Shown here: one piece after another, positions 27,165 to 37,058 of the stretch | Layout: every line of letters begins with the position of its first letter | How positions within the stretch are numbered: the first letter of the stretch is position 1 | DNA from: Chitinivorax tropicus | GTDB lineage: Bacteria; Pseudomonadota; Gammaproteobacteria; Burkholderiales; SCOH01 | Length of the DNA stretch: 64,000 nucleotides | Direction of reading: 5' to 3' | NCBI RefSeq assembly: GCF_014202905.1 | Contig: NZ_JACHHY010000014.1 | Span: 62,001-126,000, forward strand | Notes under the pieces: model-generated | The model's database searches: none | The model's input: the letters and a program-made list of their open reading frames with translations, nothing else | What the model was told of the DNA's origin: nothing | Made by a program: the position numbers and the translations under genes

Positions 27165-27638
27165 ATGTCGCTTGCGCCTTCCTTGCAACAATACCTGAAT
27201 CAGCACCGGGTCAATTTCAAGATCATTGAGCACCCGCGTGCCTGTACGGCGCGTGCTGCCGCGTGCATGGCGAGTGTCGAGCCACGGCGGCTGGCAAAGT
27301 GTGTGCTGCTATCAGATGGTGACCGGTATCTGGTCGCGGTGTTGCCCGCCGATCGGAAGGTAGCTATCAAACAGCTGTCAGAGCATTTGCAGCACGCTTA
27401 CCGCATGGCGACTGAAGACGAAGTTGCCTACCTGTTCTACGACTGTGAGCCTGGCGCCATTCCGCCGTTTGGTCAGGCCTATGGCTTGCCCACCGTGGTG
27501 GACCCCAGCCTGCTGGAGGAGCCAGATGTCTATTTCGAATCTGGAGACCATTCTTCCTTGGTGCAGGTGGCGGGTGATCAATTCGCTCATCTGCTCGGCC
27601 CCGTGCCCCGCGCTGAGATCAGCATCAACCGTTATTGA
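27165..27638 (+). CDS. YbaK/ProX-type aminoacyl-tRNA deacylase
   Basis: A 157-residue YbaK/prolyl-tRNA-editing domain protein. It has the family N-terminus (LNQHRVNFKIIEHPRACTARAAA), a conserved Lys in AKCVLLSDGDRYLVAVLPADRKV, and GAIPPFGQAYGLPTVVD, the substrate-pocket loop with its GxxPPFG motif. Such proteins hydrolyse mischarged tRNAs (for example Ala-tRNA-Pro or Cys-tRNA-Pro) in trans. Which tRNA is edited here cannot be told. Confidence 0.85.
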   Translation: MSLAPSLQQYLNQHRVNFKIIEHPRACTARAAACMASVEPRRLAKCVLLSDGDRYLVAVLPADRKVAIKQLSEHLQHAYRMATEDEVAYLFYDCEPGAIPPFGQAYGLPTVVDPSLLEEPDVYFESGDHSSLVQVAGDQFAHLLGPVPRAEISINRY

Positions 27639-27656
27639 TCTGGCCGGTGCAGACAA

Positions 27657-27689
27657 AACAATGGCTGCCAAGGCAGCCATTGTTGTTTT
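27657..27689. terminator. Bidirectional terminator
   Basis: AACAATGGCTGCC pairs with GGCAGCCATTGTT over 13 bp, followed by GTTTT. It lies between the convergent YbaK-like gene and cdd. Confidence 0.85.
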
Positions 27690-27706
27690 GGGACGGCGCG
27701 CTGGGT

Positions 27707-28111
27707 TTAGCGTTCGTTTGGGTCCAGATAGAATGCGCCGGGCAGCAACGCGCCTGCCGTGGTGATCTCGACATCCTGCTTCAAATTGGTCAATACCACT
27801 TCCATGGCGGGGGTGCCCATTTCGATCATCACCTGACGGCATGCGCCGCAGGGTGCAATCGGGCCGTCAGTATCACCAATCACCGCGATGGTTTTGAAAT
27901 CGCCAGGGCGGCAGCCTGCGGCAATAGCGCTGAACAGGGCAGTGCGCTCAGCACAGTTGCACAGGCCATAGGATGCATTCTCAACGTTGCAGCCGTGGAA
28001 GACCCGGCCATCATGTGTCAGCACAGCAGCCCCGACCAGGAAGCGTGAATACGGGGCGTAGGCTTTCTGGCGGGCTTGGGTGGCTTCTTGGATCAGTTGT
28101 TGTTGGTTCAT
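27707..28111 (-). CDS. cdd: Cytidine deaminase
   Basis: A 134-residue homotetrameric-type cytidine deaminase converting cytidine and deoxycytidine to uridine forms. The zinc site is visible as CNCAERTA (Cys ligand, catalytic Glu) and PCGACRQ (two Cys ligands); substrate residues are in FHGCNVENASYG. It is the last gene of nupC-deoC-deoA-deoB-cdd, 33 nt after deoB, supplying deoxyuridine to the phosphorylase DeoA. Confidence 0.96.
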   Translation of the reverse strand: MNQQQLIQEATQARQKAYAPYSRFLVGAAVLTHDGRVFHGCNVENASYGLCNCAERTALFSAIAAGCRPGDFKTIAVIGDTDGPIAPCGACRQVMIEMGTPAMEVVLTNLKQDVEITTAGALLPGAFYLDPNER

Positions 28112-28144
28112 GATGTTCTCAAAGTGGGTTGGCGGACAGATCGA

Positions 28145-29389
28145 TCAGGCGATTTGAAAATGTCCGGTTTGGCTGCGCATCAGCATGGCATGGCCATCGG
28201 TGAACGGTGCAAGATCAAACCATTGGGCAATGCTTTGCCCGACATCGGCAAAGGTGTTGCGGATGCCCAGGCTGCCAGTGGGGATCTGCTTGCCATGAAT
28301 CAAGACCGGCACATGTTCCCGAGTATGATCAGAGCCCGGCCAGGTTGGGTCGCAGCCATGGTCGGCAGACAGGATCAGCACATCGTCTTCGCGCAGGCTG
28401 GTTAGGCATGCGGGCAGGCGGCTGTCGAAATACTCCAGGCCGTTGGCATAGCCTGCCACATCCCGGCGGTGGCCATAGTTTTGGTCGAAATCGACGAAGT
28501 TGGTCATGATGATGCTGTGATCCGGTGTTTGTTGCATGGCGGCCAATGTGGCGTCCCACAGCGCGTCGAGACCAGTTGCTTTGATGGTTTGTGTGATGCC
28601 GACCTGGGCAAAGATGTCAGCGATCTTGCCAATGGAAACCACTTGGCCACCGGCCTCGGCCAGCTTCTGCAGCACTGTTGGCGCGGGTGGTGGCACGGCC
28701 AGATCGTGTCGGTTGCCTGTGCGCTTGAAGTGCTTGGCATCTTGCCCTACAAAGGGGCGGGCGATCACACGGCAGATGTTGTAGCGATCGACTTCTTCGC
28801 GGGCGATTTCACATAAGGCATAGAGGCGATCCAGGCCGAAGGTATCCTCATGGCAGGCGATCTGGAACACTGAATCCGCCGAGGTGTAGAAGATCGGCTT
28901 GCCGGTGGCCATGTGGGCCTCGCCCAGCTCCTCCAGAATAGTGGTGCCGGATGCGTGGCAGTTACCCAGATAACCGGGCAGACCCGCCCGCTTTACCAGG
29001 GCATCGAGCAGGGCGGGTGGAAAGGTGTCGGTGGGTTTGTCGAAATAACCCCAGTCCGACAGCACCGGCACCCCGGCCAGCTCCCAGTGCCCGGATGGGG
29101 TGTCTTTGCCGGATGACTGCTCGCGGGCTGCCGCATAGGCACCGATCAAGGCGGGGCTGGCAGACAGGCCAGCAGGTAACGCCCCGCTGGCTGCTTGGCA
29201 GGCCAAGCCGATTCCCAGCTGCTCCAGATGGGGAATCCGCAATGGGCCTTGGCGACCGACATCGGCTTTGCCTTCCGCACACCAGGCCGCGATGTGGCCC
29301 AAGGTATTGGCCCCCTGATCGCCAAAGCGATGGGCATCTGGCGTGGCGCCGATGCCTAGCGAATCCATGATCAGGAAAATGACGCGCAT
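28145..29389 (-). CDS. deoB: Phosphopentomutase
   Basis: A 414-residue alkaline-phosphatase-superfamily enzyme interconverting (deoxy)ribose 1-phosphate and 5-phosphate. The metal site starts at [18 protein letters not shown] and closes with [21 protein letters not shown]-type Asp/His ligands (quoted in part: [17 protein letters not shown]). Its product feeds DeoC. It lies 69 nt after deoA; the gap holds a GCCCGGC/GCCGGGC hairpin that could affect the transcript. Confidence 0.96.
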   Translation of the reverse strand: MRVIFLIMDSLGIGATPDAHRFGDQGANTLGHIAAWCAEGKADVGRQGPLRIPHLEQLGIGLACQAASGALPAGLSASPALIGAYAAAREQSSGKDTPSGHWELAGVPVLSDWGYFDKPTDTFPPALLDALVKRAGLPGYLGNCHASGTTILEELGEAHMATGKPIFYTSADSVFQIACHEDTFGLDRLYALCEIAREEVDRYNICRVIARPFVGQDAKHFKRTGNRHDLAVPPPAPTVLQKLAEAGGQVVSIGKIADIFAQVGITQTIKATGLDALWDATLAAMQQTPDHSIIMTNFVDFDQNYGHRRDVAGYANGLEYFDSRLPACLTSLREDDVLILSADHGCDPTWPGSDHTREHVPVLIHGKQIPTGSLGIRNTFADVGQSIAQWFDLAPFTDGHAMLMRSQTGHFQIA

Positions 29390-29458
29390 GGTGGGTTCCT
29401 AAAAAGTAAACGGGTGCCCGGCGATCAGGCTGCCGGGCGGTTTGGGCTGGTGGCCTGT

Positions 29459-30778
29459 TCAGCTGATTTCACGATACACCGGGGCGGGTAGGGCCGGTGC
29501 CGTTTCCGCAACTTGGTATGCAGCCAGCACTTCGTCCACGGCCAGTGCGGCGGACTGCGCGTCGCGGGCATGCACCAAGGCAATCGTCTGCCCGGCTTCG
29601 ACTGCTTGCCCCAGCTCTGCCAGATCCGTCAAACCAACCGAATAGTCGATGCCATCTTCCGCGCGGTGTCGGCCACCACCCAGCCCGACGACCGCCAAAC
29701 CCAACCCTCGGCAGTTGACACGATGGATGAAGCCTGTGGCAGGCGCTTTGACCGGTACGGTCACGGCGGCCTGTGCCAGGTGCCGATCCGGCGCTTCCAA
29801 CAGGTCGCTCGGGCCGCCCAGATTGGCCACCATGCGTGCAAAACGTTCTGCTGCCTCTCCTGAATCCAACGCTTGTTGCAGCTTGGCATGCGCTTCGACG
29901 TTGTCTGTTGCCAGGCCGGTCATCACCAGCATCTTGGCGGACAGCGCCATGGTCACCTCATGCAGGCGGGCTGGGCGGTGCTTGCCGGTCAGGTAATCGA
30001 TGGTGCAGCGGATTTCGATGGCGTTGCCCGCACATGGGGCCAGGGATTGGTTCATGTCGGTGAGCAGGGCGGCGGTCTTCATGCCAGCGCCGTTGCCCAC
30101 GTTGACAATGCTTTCTGCCAGCTCGACAGATTTTTCGAAAGTAGGCATGAAGGCGCCCGAGCCTGCCTTGACATCCATCACCAGCGCATCCAGCCCGGCG
30201 GAGAGCTTCTTGGAGAGGATCGAGGCAGTGATCATGGCGACGGATTCGACGGTGGCGGTCACATCCCGCACTGCATAGACGCGCTTGTCCGCTGGCGCCA
30301 GTTGTGCGGTCTGGCCGATGATGACACAACCGATCTCCTTCACCAGCCGGCGGAAAGTGTCGGTGTCAGGTGCGGTGTTATAGCCTGGGATGGCGTCCAG
30401 CTTGTCGAGGGTGCCGCCGGTATGCCCCAGCCCGCGCCCGGAGATCATGGGCACAAAGCCACCGCATGCCGCCACCATTGGGCCTAGTAACAAGGAGGTC
30501 AGATCACCGACGCCACCGGTGGAGTGTTTGTCCACCACTGGGCCGGGGAGATTCAACGAACGCCATTCCAGCACTTGGCCGGAATCACGCATGGCTCGGG
30601 TCAGCGCTACGCGTTCCGGCACGGTCATATCGTTGAAAAACACCGCCATGGCCAATGCGGCGATCTGACTGTCGGTGACTTGCCCTGCCGTGATGCCCTG
30701 GACAAATGCCTGGATATCGGCATCGCTGAGAGCAAGACCATCACGCTTTTTACGAATGACTTCCTGTGGCAGAAACAT
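29459..30778 (-). CDS. deoA: Thymidine phosphorylase
   Basis: A 439-residue nucleoside phosphorylase. The signature [18 protein letters not shown] binds phosphate, and [20 protein letters not shown] and [20 protein letters not shown] follow as expected. The helical N-terminal domain and C-terminal PYNP domain are complete. It cleaves thymidine and deoxyuridine to base plus deoxyribose 1-phosphate. It is the third gene of the operon. Confidence 0.96.
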   Translation of the reverse strand: MFLPQEVIRKKRDGLALSDADIQAFVQGITAGQVTDSQIAALAMAVFFNDMTVPERVALTRAMRDSGQVLEWRSLNLPGPVVDKHSTGGVGDLTSLLLGPMVAACGGFVPMISGRGLGHTGGTLDKLDAIPGYNTAPDTDTFRRLVKEIGCVIIGQTAQLAPADKRVYAVRDVTATVESVAMITASILSKKLSAGLDALVMDVKAGSGAFMPTFEKSVELAESIVNVGNGAGMKTAALLTDMNQSLAPCAGNAIEIRCTIDYLTGKHRPARLHEVTMALSAKMLVMTGLATDNVEAHAKLQQALDSGEAAERFARMVANLGGPSDLLEAPDRHLAQAAVTVPVKAPATGFIHRVNCRGLGLAVVGLGGGRHRAEDGIDYSVGLTDLAELGQAVEAGQTIALVHARDAQSAALAVDEVLAAYQVAETAPALPAPVYREIS

Positions 30779-30848
30779 ACTGGCTCCTTGATTGAAACAC
30801 CGATCGTGGGCGATTCAAACAAAAAACCTGCCACGACCGGGAAGTTGA

Positions 30849-31631
30849 TTAATATTGGCCACCACCACTGGCCGCTGGCTGATGCCCCAGCGTATTCAGC
30901 AGGCTTCCAAGCAAGCTGGATGCGCCAAAACGGAAGGTGGCGGGGCTGACCCAGCCCAACCCCATGATGCGGTCGGCCAGGGCAAGGTAGGCCGCAGCAT
31001 CCGCAGCGGAGCGCACGCCCCCTGCGGCTTTGAAGCCGACCGGCCTGCCACTGTCACGAATCACTTGCAGCATGATTTCTGCGGCGTCCAGCGTGGCGTT
31101 GACAGGTACCTTGCCGGTTGAGGTCTTGATGAAATGCGCCCCGGCCCCGATGGCAATCTCGCTGGCTTGACGAATCAATGCAGGTGCTTGCAGCTCACCG
31201 CTTTCGATGATCACCTTCAGCACCTTGTCGGCCATCACCGCCCGACATTGCTCAACCAGCTGACGACCGATCTCGGCATCGCCCGCCATCAGCGCACGGT
31301 ATGGGAAGACCACATCGATTTCATCGGCACCAGCTGCAATCGCCGCCTGGGTTTCCGCAACTGCCTGTGCGATGTCGGTGCCCCCTGCTGGAAAGTTGGT
31401 CACCACGGCAACCGGTAGGTTCAATCCCTGCTCGGCCAAGCTGGCCTTGGTGGTGCCCAGAAAGCGCGGAAACACGCACAGGGCGGCTGGCGTGCCGACG
31501 GGTGTTTGGGCCGTGGCTACAAACCGACGGATGGATTCATCGGTGTCGCTGTCGTTCAGCGACGTCAGATCCATCAGATGCAGCGCCCGTAGCGCTGCTT
31601 CTGTCAATTGATTGGAGGTGAGTTCACTCAT
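30849..31631 (-). CDS. deoC: Deoxyribose-phosphate aldolase
   Basis: A 260-residue class I aldolase splitting deoxyribose 5-phosphate into acetaldehyde and glyceraldehyde 3-phosphate. The Schiff-base lysine is in HFIKTSTGK, preceded by the KVIIESGEL strand and followed by [18 protein letters not shown]. It lies 14 nt after nupC and 70 nt before deoA. Confidence 0.95.
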   Translation of the reverse strand: MSELTSNQLTEAALRALHLMDLTSLNDSDTDESIRRFVATAQTPVGTPAALCVFPRFLGTTKASLAEQGLNLPVAVVTNFPAGGTDIAQAVAETQAAIAAGADEIDVVFPYRALMAGDAEIGRQLVEQCRAVMADKVLKVIIESGELQAPALIRQASEIAIGAGAHFIKTSTGKVPVNATLDAAEIMLQVIRDSGRPVGFKAAGGVRSAADAAAYLALADRIMGLGWVSPATFRFGASSLLGSLLNTLGHQPAASGGGQY

Positions 31632-31645
31632 GATGGCCTCATTCG

Positions 31646-32920
31646 TCAGTGCATGGACAGGAACAGACCAGCAATGGTGGCGCTCATCAGGTTCGACAGG
31701 GTGCCAGCGGCAACGACACGCAGGCCATAACGGGCAACCTCAGAACGACGCTCAGGCGCGACCACGCTGAAACCACCGGTCAGAATGGCAATGGATGAGA
31801 AATTAGCAAAACCACACAGGGCAAACGACAGAATGCCCAATGTGCGAGGGTCCAGTGCCGTCAGACCGGCAGCGGTGACCTCTGCCGCATCTTTCAGATA
31901 CGGCGACAAGCTCACATAGGCAACGAATTCGTTCAGAATCATCTTCTGGCCGATGAAGTTGCCGGCAATGGTGGCTTGCTCCCATGGCACTCCGATCAAC
32001 CAGGCCAAGGGCGAGAACGCATAGCCCATCAGGCTTTCCAGATTGATGCCGGTAAAGCCGAGATACCCGGCAATGCCCCCTACGATGCCATTCAGCACGG
32101 CGATGAGGCCAATGAAGGCAATCAGCATGGCGCCGACATTGACAGCGATCTTCAAGCCGACGACCGCGCCTGAAGCGGCGGCTTCGATGGCGTTGGCAGG
32201 GCGGGTTTCGTCAAAGCTGACCTGATCGATCACCACTTGGCTGGGCTCGACCGAGGGGCAGATGATCTTGGCAAACAACAAGCCGCCCGGCACGGCCATG
32301 AACGACGCTGCAATCAGGTATTCCATCTTGACACCCAGCCCGGCGTAACCTGCCAGCACCGACCCGGCAACAGCCGCCATCCCGCTGGACATGACGGCAA
32401 ACAGCTCCGGGCCATTCATCTGACGGACAAAAGGCTTCACCACGGCGGGCATTTCACTTTGCCCCAGGAAGATGGTGGTCACGGCGGAGAATGATTCGAT
32501 CCGGCTGACGCCCAGCAATTTTTGGAACAGAACGCCCAGGCCGGTCACGATCCAGCGCATCACGCCCATGTAGTACAACACAGAGATGAAGGCGGTGACG
32601 AAGATGATCATCGGCAGCACGCGGAGCCCAAAGACAAAACCGTTGTTGCCAAAGACTTCAAACATCTTCTTATCCACCAGGCCGGCGAACAGGAAGGAAA
32701 TACCGTGGTTACCGTATTCCAGCACGTGATTTACCGCGTTGGCGGCAGTTGCCAGCGCATCCTTGCCCATCGGCACGAACAGCACCAGGGCGCCAATGGC
32801 AAATTGCACAGCCAGGGCGGCAAAGACTACACGGGCGCGGATGGCCTTGCGGTTGTTTGAAATGGCGAAAGCGAGCAGCAACAAGACTGCAACGCCCACC
32901 AGACTACGGGCGATATCCAT
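31646..32920 (-). CDS. nupC: Concentrative nucleoside transporter (NupC/CNT family)
   Basis: A 424-residue inner-membrane symporter. The CNT domains are recognisable: the N-terminal helices ([15 protein letters not shown]), the gate domain ([25 protein letters not shown]) with [13 protein letters not shown], and the C-terminal domain with FVAYVSLS and [15 protein letters not shown]. It imports nucleosides with H+ or Na+ for the catabolic enzymes encoded downstream. As first gene of the operon it carries the regulatory region. Confidence 0.94.
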   Translation of the reverse strand: MDIARSLVGVAVLLLLAFAISNNRKAIRARVVFAALAVQFAIGALVLFVPMGKDALATAANAVNHVLEYGNHGISFLFAGLVDKKMFEVFGNNGFVFGLRVLPMIIFVTAFISVLYYMGVMRWIVTGLGVLFQKLLGVSRIESFSAVTTIFLGQSEMPAVVKPFVRQMNGPELFAVMSSGMAAVAGSVLAGYAGLGVKMEYLIAASFMAVPGGLLFAKIICPSVEPSQVVIDQVSFDETRPANAIEAAASGAVVGLKIAVNVGAMLIAFIGLIAVLNGIVGGIAGYLGFTGINLESLMGYAFSPLAWLIGVPWEQATIAGNFIGQKMILNEFVAYVSLSPYLKDAAEVTAAGLTALDPRTLGILSFALCGFANFSSIAILTGGFSVVAPERRSEVARYGLRVVAAGTLSNLMSATIAGLFLSMH

Positions 32921-33047
32921 AATGAGAACGTCTCCTGGGGAATGTCAGTGGAGCATTGCCAATCGTCGATACCATACCACGTCCATGTGATTGGCGGCTT
33001 TGATCTCTGCCAATTTGCATGATGTCTGCATGGCATCGAAATGATGG

Positions 33048-33077
33048 ATGTTATCGATCACAATGCTCTGTTTTCAA
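33048..33077 (-). promoter_or_regulatory. Possible promoter of the nupC-deo operon
   Basis: On the minus strand TTGAAA (complement of 33072-33077), an 18-nt spacer and TAACAT (complement of 33048-33053), giving a leader of about 120 nt. Moderate match only. Confidence 0.4.
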
Positions 33078-33165
33078 GGCGATCTGGGACAACAAGAATC
33101 TAACAATCGCTTGCTTTTGGCGGGGCGAAGTATACGCCTCATCGGCGCATTTGGGTGAATCGAGA

Positions 33166-33179
33166 CGCAAACGTTTGCG
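33166..33179. promoter_or_regulatory. LacI-family (PurR/CytR-type) operator
   Basis: A perfect 14-bp palindrome CGCAAACGTTTGCG with the central CG typical of LacI-family operators; it is nearly identical to the enterobacterial PurR consensus. It lies about 90 nt upstream of the candidate promoter and 245 nt from nupC. The gene on the other side ends here, so control of the nucleoside operon is the natural reading. No regulator gene is adjacent. Confidence 0.7.
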
Positions 33180-33333
33180 CAAATGGGCAATCGGACACTG
33201 TTGCCCGTCCGCGCTGAGGAACAGCACGCTCGGATCTGCTTGATTCCATAAGCCAATACTGGCATGCCGCGCACACAATGCACCTGATGCGGGCGGTGTG
33301 ATCACCCTCGCATCAGGTCATCGATGCGCGCTT

Positions 33334-34470
33334 TCAATGGGCCAGCAGGCTGCGATCCCAGTCGGGCTGGACCAGTGCATGTGTATAGCGCGTCTGGCGG
33401 CGCTGCCAGAACAGCGAGCCCGCCCAGCGTTGTTCTTCGCCATACCAGAAATCCAGATGCCGTTGGTATCGATTGGCGATATTGGTCAGCTCACGTTGAT
33501 AGTCAGCCAGTGCAGTCGGGTCGCCTTGCAACATGCGATGGGTGGCGTTGGCGGCGGCCAGCCCGGTGTATAAAGCGTTGAACAGCCCCTGTGATGAGAG
33601 GGGGTTGAAACTGAGCGCCGCGTCACCCACTGCAAACCAACGTGGCCCGGCACCCGGGGTGAGGATGGCGGAATGTGCTGCTGTCAGTTTGATCTCATCT
33701 TGACTGGTGAAGCCGCTGCTTTTGAGAAGCGAGCCCACGGTCTCCAGGCGCATGGCCTGCTGCTTCAGCCAGCTGCTGGTGCGCATGGCCCGTGCAGCGG
33801 GCAGGTCGCTGTCTGTATGAAACGCCAATACCCGCTGTTGATCAGGCAGTGATGCGGTGTACCACCAGCCTGCGGCGGTGGATTCGATAAGGGACCGGGT
33901 GTCGGCTGTTGGGTGGGGGTCTCGCCCATACAGCCATCCACAGACCAGCTTGTCCTGTTTCTGCTGGCGAGCCCCCAGCTTACGCGCCAAGTTTGCAGAG
34001 CGGCCACTGGCATCGATCAAGATACGAGCCTGTGCCCGGCATGCCCCCGCTGCAGTATTGAGCTGGACTGTCCACCCATCCGGGTGGGCTGTGACACCTG
34101 TCATGATGCTGGTTGTCAACAATGCAGCCCCACGATCGAGCGCATGCTGTCGCAACCAGCGCTCGAATTTCGCGCGTTCCAGGTGCCAACCATGGCCGTT
34201 CGGTGTATGCAGGAAGCCTTGCTCAGTAGCGATGCCATTCCAGGCCGACCGGTTGCCATCACTCGGTGCATAGCCCTGGCACTGAAAATCCTCCCACAGA
34301 CCCATATTGGCCAACAGGCGGGATGCTGCCGATGGCAGCGATTCGCCAATGCGTGGGGTGGGGGTGGCCAGACGCTCCACCATCAGCACATCACACGTGC
34401 CTGCCAGATTCAAAGCGGCAGTCGCCCCCGCTGGGCCGGCGCCCAGTATCAGAACATCGGTCCTCAGCAT
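33334..34470 (-). CDS. FAD-dependent oxidoreductase of the halogenase/LodB-like group
   Basis: A 378-residue flavoprotein. The Rossmann GxGxxG motif is at the N-terminus (LILGAGPAGATAALNLA); GWHLERAKFERWLRQ is the usual substrate-side helix, ILIDASGRS the second FAD motif, and WFAVGDAALSFNPLSSQGLFNAL the GD motif. Shape and motifs fit the tryptophan-halogenase superfamily, including LodB/QhpG-type maturases that oxidise residues in a partner protein. The Trp-halogenase WxWxIP motif is not seen, so halogenation is unlikely. It starts 3 nt after the stop of the small gene at 34474, so the two are coupled. Confidence 0.72.
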   Translation of the reverse strand: MLRTDVLILGAGPAGATAALNLAGTCDVLMVERLATPTPRIGESLPSAASRLLANMGLWEDFQCQGYAPSDGNRSAWNGIATEQGFLHTPNGHGWHLERAKFERWLRQHALDRGAALLTTSIMTGVTAHPDGWTVQLNTAAGACRAQARILIDASGRSANLARKLGARQQKQDKLVCGWLYGRDPHPTADTRSLIESTAAGWWYTASLPDQQRVLAFHTDSDLPAARAMRTSSWLKQQAMRLETVGSLLKSSGFTSQDEIKLTAAHSAILTPGAGPRWFAVGDAALSFNPLSSQGLFNALYTGLAAANATHRMLQGDPTALADYQRELTNIANRYQRHLDFWYGEEQRWAGSLFWQRRQTRYTHALVQPDWDRSLLAH

Positions 34471-34473
34471 GAT

Positions 34474-34830
34474 CTACCCCCAGTTCACACTTAAAGGACG
34501 TGCGTTGTTGGATTGGTTCCGATCGATGATCTCAAGTCGTGTTGCTGTCAACGGTGGCGTAATGAACATCGCCTGACTGGCGAAAAGCAGAGCGGGTGCT
34601 GTCCAGCACATGGCCGGTTGGCGAGATGCGTCAGGATGATCTGCTCTGGACTGGGGAGCACTGGGCCAAGCCTGGATGTAGTTGGCGAGGGTGATGTGTG
34701 GGAGGCTGCACCGGCGGCTTACAGCGCCGATCCGCCTGGCTAAGGTCATCTGCTGGGGGGTTCCGGCGGCGGAACGCAGACCAGTTTTGACAATCTGGGT
34801 ATCACTGGGCAGGACGTGAGCAGTAGACAT
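34474..34830 (-). CDS. Unknown 118-residue protein coupled to the flavoprotein
   Basis: Not recognised. AAGGAGGAG lies 6 nt before the ATG at 34830, an excellent ribosome site, and the TAG stop is 3 nt from the start of the flavoprotein gene, so the pair form one operon. It has two cysteines (RRCSL, AMCWTAP), three tryptophans and no signal peptide or membrane helix. The end is NNARPLSVNWG. Codon use resembles the neighbours. Given the LodB/QhpG-like partner, it could be the substrate or a scaffold of that enzyme, but this is inference. Confidence 0.6.
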   Translation of the reverse strand: MSTAHVLPSDTQIVKTGLRSAAGTPQQMTLARRIGAVSRRCSLPHITLANYIQAWPSAPQSRADHPDASRQPAMCWTAPALLFASQAMFITPPLTATRLEIIDRNQSNNARPLSVNWG

Positions 34831-35019
34831 GACAACTCCTCCTTCCACAACGGTTGATTTTGGATTGCCTGGATTGCACTATCGACCATAGATGCATATT
34901 TATCCAGATTTAATTACCTGTTACGCCGATATAGGTAGGTATCCAGATCCATCCAATTCTCAGATGATGATGCCTACAAAGCCCAATCTGATCAGGTGTG
35001 GTGATGGCACCCAATGCGC

Positions 35020-35048
35020 AAAAAAACATAGCCCATTGCTGGGCTATG
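35020..35048 (-). terminator. Intrinsic terminator of the peptidase gene
   Basis: CATAGCCCA/TGGGCTATG stem (9 bp, 4-nt loop); on the minus strand it is followed by a run of seven T. Confidence 0.88.
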
Positions 35049-35123
35049 TCAATTCACATAAGTCTCAGCCGTCGCCCAAAACCTTGCAATACTGATCATG
35101 CAAGGTCTGGGACATGCGTTGCC

Positions 35124-37058
35124 TTAGCGATAGTAGCGCAGAGCGCCGCGGACGGCCTTTTCAGCATCCAGGAAGCCCCAGCCAGATTTGTTATCAAAGC
35201 TGTAGTCAAACCAAGGTGTCTGAGGATCATCCATATCGATGGTGGGCCCGAAACTCAGCGTAGTCTTGACCATATAGGCTGGCAGATTCATCCGGGACGC
35301 ACTTTGCATCAATGCAACGATACCTGCTGCATGAGGAGCCGCAGCAGAGGTACCTTGGAAGTTGGGCTTCCCATCGCCATCACGATCAACACCGAAGAAG
35401 CTGGTGTTGGCGCGATGTGGAGACATGAAGTCTGGCTTACCAGTCTGATAAGGCCGCACTGGGTTGCCGTTGGCATCGCGGGTAAAGGCAAAGCCACCTA
35501 CAGCTGACAGCTCCCAAGGACGTGGGCCTGTTGGCAGATTGATCTGATCATAGTTCACCGCGCCCACGGCCAGGATGTGTGGTGAGTTGGCATGGCCTAG
35601 GATGGTAGATTTGTTGAAGTGCCGACGATCCAGCTCGGCAGGTGTATTGCCTTGATCGTATACGAAAATCTTGAATTTGCCGGGCATGCCACCTTTGCCG
35701 TCAGCCCAGCGACCAAAGCCAAGGTAGAATGTCTGTGGCTTCCTTTCAGTCTCCGGCCATGATGGGAACAGGTTTTCCAGTGGATCGCCATTGATGTTGT
35801 TGCTGGTGCTTTGGTACACGACATTGCGGCCTTCCGGATCGGCGAACCAGAACATGTCCAGATCAGATGCGGAACCCTGGCGATTCAGGCTGGCAGAGGC
35901 AAAAGGCTCATCCCATTGCAGCATGATGGCAATCGACGAATCAGGGCGCAGTGTGACGGGAATGGTTGCAGCACCATTGCCCCAGTCATGCAGCTCCCAT
36001 TTTCCCACCGACACCGGTGTGCCGTCGTCGCCCATTCTGAAGAGTTCAGACGCTTTGAGGGGGGTGTATACGCCTTCTGCGGAATTGTTGCTCTCGTTAC
36101 CTGCAGAGGTGAGGGTGACGGCGTTGTACTGGCGCATGACATCACTGGCAGCACGGGAGATTGCGCCTTCTTGGAACCAGGGTGCGCCAAACCAGGTGAC
36201 GTCATCAACAATCACAGTCGCGCCGGCTTTGGCCAGCTGGCGGATACCTTCGGCATGATCAGCTTCGTTGTCTGCAGAATAGAAGGCCAGGTTGGCACCG
36301 GGAGCGATGTCGTGCACGATTTCCAACATGGCGCGGCCTTCGTCGCTTTTGAATTTTGAGCTGCTTTCCTTGAGTACCTTCACCGGGGTCAAGTGACCAT
36401 AAGGGTTGCCGACGCCAGGCAGTTCACCATTGGCAATGCCTTTTTCGGCGCCTTTTCTGATATCAAAAGAGTCACTGATCACGCCGACCGTGGCACCTTT
36501 TCCATCCACTTTGTAACGTAGGCGAGCTTGATCGCTACGCTGCCCTGCATCACCTTGCGATACTACGCCGGTGGTGCTGGATTGAGCGGCTGCATTGACT
36601 CGACCACCGAGGGCCTGGCGTACGAAACGGGCATTTGTCAGTTTGTTCAGGTTGCCCAATGCACTGGGGGCGATCGTGCCGGTGATGATATTGCCGCTTT
36701 GGCGGAGCTGTGTAGCACCAGCGCTTGTCAGCTCTTGCATCAGCGCGGCATCTTTGTCTTTGGAGGGCGCCATGGCTTCAATCCGAACCAGGCCGTTTTC
36801 CAATGCTGGCAGGTTAAGGCGGGCGGTGGCTGCCTGCGGTGCATCCATTGCTGCTTTGGCGCCCATGCGAGTCGGTGCCGGATTGGCTTGTTTAGCCAAC
36901 AATTGGAGATTGGGGTCAACGAACCCGATCGCTTGCTTGGGAGGCAAGACCGCCGCCTGCGGCGTGATTTGGATCTGATCAGCAGCGTTTGCACCACTGG
37001 TCATGATTGTCAACAAGGATAATGCGACAGCAATCGGTTTGGGATTGATGGTCATCAT
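35124..37058 (-). CDS. Secreted subtilase-fold peptidase with atypical catalytic residues
   Basis: A 644-residue protein with a Sec signal peptide (IAVALSLLTIMTSGANA, cleavage about residue 25), a prodomain-like region to about 160 and a split S8 catalytic domain. Asp196 lies in GVISDSFD, Asn321 (oxyanion) in TSAGNES, and Ser571 in GTSAAAPH. Where S8 enzymes have His, the aligned segment reads DEGRAMLEIVHDIAPGA, placing Glu240 at the His position, as in sedolisin-type (S53-like) enzymes. A domain of about 140 residues (340-480) is inserted before the Ser motif. The start at 37058 follows AGAGGA. It is monocistronic with a strong terminator. Confidence 0.85.
   Translation of the reverse strand: MMTINPKPIAVALSLLTIMTSGANAADQIQITPQAAVLPPKQAIGFVDPNLQLLAKQANPAPTRMGAKAAMDAPQAATARLNLPALENGLVRIEAMAPSKDKDAALMQELTSAGATQLRQSGNIITGTIAPSALGNLNKLTNARFVRQALGGRVNAAAQSSTTGVVSQGDAGQRSDQARLRYKVDGKGATVGVISDSFDIRKGAEKGIANGELPGVGNPYGHLTPVKVLKESSSKFKSDEGRAMLEIVHDIAPGANLAFYSADNEADHAEGIRQLAKAGATVIVDDVTWFGAPWFQEGAISRAASDVMRQYNAVTLTSAGNESNNSAEGVYTPLKASELFRMGDDGTPVSVGKWELHDWGNGAATIPVTLRPDSSIAIMLQWDEPFASASLNRQGSASDLDMFWFADPEGRNVVYQSTSNNINGDPLENLFPSWPETERKPQTFYLGFGRWADGKGGMPGKFKIFVYDQGNTPAELDRRHFNKSTILGHANSPHILAVGAVNYDQINLPTGPRPWELSAVGGFAFTRDANGNPVRPYQTGKPDFMSPHRANTSFFGVDRDGDGKPNFQGTSAAAPHAAGIVALMQSASRMNLPAYMVKTTLSFGPTIDMDDPQTPWFDYSFDNKSGWGFLDAEKAVRGALRYYR

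Noticed and set aside
33282-33318. Inverted repeat ACCTGATGCG/CGCATCAGGT after the flavoprotein gene
   Set aside because: Perfect 10-bp arms but a 17-nt loop and no T-tract on the minus strand, so I do not call a terminator; it may still form a protective 3' hairpin.
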